Of a stretch of DNA of 64,000 nt, positions 61,801 through 64,000 are shown piece after piece. The DNA lies in the NCBI GenBank assembly GCA_022376925.1, contig JAIOJX010000028.1, positions 73,683,001 to 73,747,000 of the forward strand. The letters are read 5' to 3'. Position 1 is the stretch's first letter. Each line of letters begins with the position of its first letter. Origin of the DNA: Tragulus kanchil (Eukaryota > Chordata > Mammalia > Artiodactyla > Tragulidae). Made by a program: the position numbers and the translations under genes. The notes below the pieces were generated by a model that did no database searches, was not told the origin of the DNA, and saw only the letters and a program-made list of their open reading frames with translations.

Positions 61801-62974
61801 GTATGGTAAACAGACAAAAACAGAACTATCGACCAATGGAACCAGATAGAGAACCCAGAGATAAACCCACACACCTATGGGTACCATATTTTTGACAAAG
61901 GGGGCGAAACTATAAAATGGGACAAAGACAGCCTCTTCCACAAATGGTGCTGGGAAAATTGGACAGCTACATGCAAAAAAATGAAGTTGGAACATTCCCT
62001 GACACCATACACAAAGATAAACTCAAAAAGGTCTTTAATGGATTAAAGACCTAAATGTAAGACCAGAAACCCTAAAACTCTTAGAGGAGAAAATAGGCAA
62101 AACACTCAAGGGCATCAATCAAAGAAAGATCTTCTCTGACCCACCTACTAGAATAGCAGAACTAAAACCAAAAATGAACATGCGGGACCTAATGAAACTT
62201 AAAAGCTTTTGTACAGCAAAATAAACTACAAAAAAGGTGAACAGACACCCCACAGCATGGGAGAGAATCATAGCAAATGAAACAACAGACAAAGAATTAA
62301 TCTCCAAAATCTACAAGCAACTCAGACAACTCAGCACTGGAGAAATGAACAACCCAATCAAAAAATGGGAAAAGGACCTAAACAGACATCTCTCCAAAGA
62401 GGACATACAGATGGCCCAAAAGCACATGAAACGATGCTCAACCTCGCTTATTATTAGAGAAATGCAAATCAAAACTACAATGAGATATCACCTTACACCC
62501 GTCAGAATGGCCATCTTCAAAAAATCTGCAGACAGTAAATGCTGGAGAGGGTGCGGAGAAAAGGGAACTCTCTTGCATTGCTGGTGGGAATGTCAATTGA
62601 TACAGCCTCTATGGAAGACAGTATGGAGATTCCTTAAAAAAATAAACATAGAAGCACCATACGACCCAGCAATCCCACTCTTAGGCTTATACCCCGATGA
62701 AATCAAAACTGAAGGAAGCACCTGTACCCCAATGTTCATTGCAGCTCTCTATACAATAGCCAGAACATGGAAGCAACCCAGATGTCCATCGACGAATGAA
62801 GGGATATAGCAGCTCTGGTACGTATATACAATGGAATACTACTCAGCTGTTAAAAGAAATGCAGAAGAATCAGTCCTAATGAAGTGGCTGGCTCTAGAAC
62901 CTATCATAAAAAGTGAAGTAAGGCAAAAAGAGAGAGACAAGTACAGTATACTAACACATATGTACAGAATCTAG
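58863..62974 (+). pseudogene. L1 ORF2p pseudogene (endonuclease, RT, Cys-rich end)
   Basis: ORF2p nicks target DNA and reverse-transcribes L1 RNA there; it also mobilises SINEs. The start ATG at 58863 opens the endonuclease (TLNVNGLNAPTKR, QETHF, RIDHILGHK) to a stop at 59559. The RT part is 59673-60499 and 60832-61360 ([64 protein letters not shown]). After a CAG-to-TAG-like stop and a one-base loss near 61358, the thumb region continues in another frame to 61809. The end (62237-62809) has a complete CX3CX7HX4C motif ([18 protein letters not shown]). An in-frame TAG at 62807 precedes the family-typical end at 62974. Breaks: several frameshifts, nonsense codons, and the SINE at 60500. Confidence 0.94.
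60486..60831 (+). mobile_element. tRNA-headed SINE inserted in L1 ORF2, young form
   Basis: SINE 60500-60817 is flanked by a 14-bp direct repeat, aaaaaactcatact, at 60486-60499 and 60818-60831. It has a complete head (gggcttcccctggtggtcca), a B-box region, family body, the aatagaagtggcccgcc block, a C-rich end (about 60758-60796) and an A run of about 18. Removing insert and one target repeat (332 bases) rejoins the RT frame. The element is younger than the host L1. The ORFs on the minus strand at 60459-60828 are shadows. Confidence 0.93.
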
Positions 62975-63142
62975 TAGGACGGTAACGATAACACACACAG
63001 TGAAGCGATGGAAAAACAGACATGGACAGTAGACATGGACATTGTGGGGAATGAACAGTGGGTGGGAGGCGTAAAGGAAGTAACATGAAAACCTATACTA
63101 TCATATGTGAAAAAAAAAATAGCTATTGTCTAAAAATAAAAA
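62975..63142 (+). other. L1 3' UTR and A-rich end
   Basis: Short (about 165 bases), with gtgaagcgatggaaaaacag, gacagtagacatggacattg and gtgggtgggaggcgtaaagg, ending in interrupted A runs (from 63110). It does not look like the bovid L1 3' UTR I know, which may point to another ruminant lineage. Confidence 0.65.
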
Positions 63143-63154
63143 AACAATTGTCTC

Positions 63155-63634
63155 TCACAGTCTTTTCATTGGAAAGATTTACATGCATACGTGCCATGGG
63201 GCAGGTAGCGTAGGTGCACACATATCAGATATACAATTCCTTCTAGGCATGGACAAACATAACCTTTTGTTAACTTCAACAAGAGACACCTGTACAACCT
63301 AATTGCTCTCTGATTTGTCTTACGGCCCACAGAAGTCATATCTCGTGACCCACGCCCAGGAAACCAGGCCATCTAAGGATTGCAGCTTTCTGCAGCTCTT
63401 CTCCATTGGATGATGAGTTCAGGAGAGCGTGATTTGAGTCTTGATTTTTTCCCATGTATTCCAGTTTTGATTATAATGCTTTCTGCTAAGCCCATCTCTC
63501 ACAAGTTCAAAATGCTTTTTGCTAAACCCATCTCCCACTGTTCTCACTCTTCTTTTTTATGGGTTTCATCATTGAAATCTCTTTCTGATGATCTATAATT
63601 GTAGCTGCAGTGGTGGTAATCAGGAGTTGCTGTC
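63155..63634. other. Unassigned flank of the L1
   Basis: Continues the pre-insertion locus from 53547 on the left. Short ORFs (63166-63372 minus, 63380-63598 plus) have no motif. A near-tandem pair of a tttctgctaagcccatctc-like unit lies at 63480-63540. Confidence 0.5.
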
Positions 63635-63935
63635 TGTCTGTCAATCTTTTTTTGCGGGGAGGGAGGGCAGGCGGGCCACTGCTATTGGTCTCTCATTTAT
63701 CTATTTTCATCCATCTTTGTTCTTCGGCCTGTGTGGGCCTCCCATCGCAGTGGCCTCTGTTGCCACAGAGCACTGGCTCTGGGCACATGCGCTGCAGAGC
63801 TCCGGCTCAGTAATTGGACACATAGGTCCAACCGTTCTGCAGCACGTGGGATCTTCCCAGGCCAGGGATCGAACTGGTGCCCCTTGCACTGCAAGGCGGT
63901 GTCCTTACCCACTGGACCATGTCTGTCAATCTTTT
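63635..63935 (-). mobile_element. tRNA-headed SINE, minus, with 16-bp target duplication
   Basis: SINE body 63651-63919 between direct repeats tgtctgtcaatctttt at 63635-63650 and 63920-63935. The head is at the right (ccactggacca) with a good B-box complement, and the tail at the left is short (tttgcgggg). The C-rich 3' end is shortened compared with the 3611 and 60500 copies. It lost the first few head bases. ORFs at 63588-63962 and their complements are shadows. Confidence 0.92.
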
Positions 63936-64000
63936 GATGAGTCTTTTCTTGACTATGTATAATGTAAGCAAAAGAGAAATAATGATTAATACTGAATTAG

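Larger units (their letters stand above)
54705..63154 (+). mobile_element. Full-length, inactive L1 LINE with 12-bp target duplication
   Basis: The element runs from 54717 to 63142 and is flanked by the direct repeat aacaattgtctc at 54705-54716 and 63143-63154. Order: 5' UTR (54717-57910), ORF1 (57911-58808), 54-bp spacer, ORF2 (58863-62974), short 3' UTR and A-rich end. A SINE splits ORF2 at 60500. Taking out the 1161-base assembly duplicate and the SINE with its target repeat leaves about 6.9 kb, the expected size of a complete L1. ORF1 and ORF2 both carry stops and frameshifts, and two catalytic residues are lost, so the copy cannot act. The 5' duplicate at 53560-53881 is an assembly copy of the first bases. 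Confidence 0.93.

Noticed and set aside
58863..62809. Reverse transcriptase and endonuclease fragments as a defence-type or novel RT system
   Set aside because: The order, motifs, flanking target repeats and 5'/3' UTRs identify an ordinary L1 LINE.

Overview
This is a mammalian nuclear window, and the repeats place it in a ruminant. It holds BovB LINE 3' ends (2518-2902, 20047-20406), Bov-tA SINEs built from a tRNA-like head and a BovB-like tail, a CHR-2-like tRNA-Glu SINE (49383-49686, 50470-50800), and many copies of another tRNA-headed SINE whose body I do not recognise from cattle or sheep. I saw no Bov-A2 dimers, and the L1 3' end is unlike the bovid type. An early-branching ruminant such as a chevrotain is therefore a reasonable but unproven guess. 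I found no intact protein-coding host gene, no RNA gene and nothing prokaryotic. Nearly every ORF in the window is a shadow of a repeat.

The dominant structure is not a gene system. From 1 to 57725 the sequence is a chain of 21 head-to-tail duplications, each repeating a different segment once, with periods of only about 1.07-1.29 kb. The second copies begin near 330, 5961, 8057, 10311, 14301, 17141, 21273, 23294, 25143, 27018, 29067, 32525, 35404, 37367, 41037, 43751, 45853, 49684, 51976, 53878 and 56598. Copies differ mainly in homopolymer length. Junctions are often noisy, with short filler or small deletions. Where neighbouring overlaps meet, a piece is present three times. This is what a chain of contigs or reads looks like when overlaps of about 1.1 kb were never merged. 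Summing the offsets, about 24 kb is redundant, so the real locus is probably about 40 kb. Any copy-number statement about this window must be corrected for this.

Layout: 1-4250, unassigned sequence with a BovB end, a 76-nt hairpin and a nested inverted SINE pair. 4250-12070, Bov-tA, old L2/MIR-like pieces, the tRNA SINEs and a possible old LTR. 12070-20050, an old L1 3' fragment and unassigned sequence. 20050-31200, a BovB end, a SINE, a Bov-tA and a minus-strand terminal-exon-like ORF (28555-28764). 31200-39300, an LTR-like piece, old LINE fragments and a TA microsatellite. 39300-53560, SINEs, Bov-tA, HAL1/L1-like fragments and a tiny L1 3' stub. 54717-63142, one full-length but dead L1 with a 12-bp target-site duplication, its 5' UTR inflated by an assembly duplication and its ORF2 split by a SINE. 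63155-64000, the far flank with one more SINE.

Functionally the window is intergenic or intronic repeat-rich DNA. The best supported biology is retrotransposition history. L1 was the active LINE when the non-autonomous elements inserted, and the recognised SINE family kept inserting after the L1 at 54717-63142 was in place.
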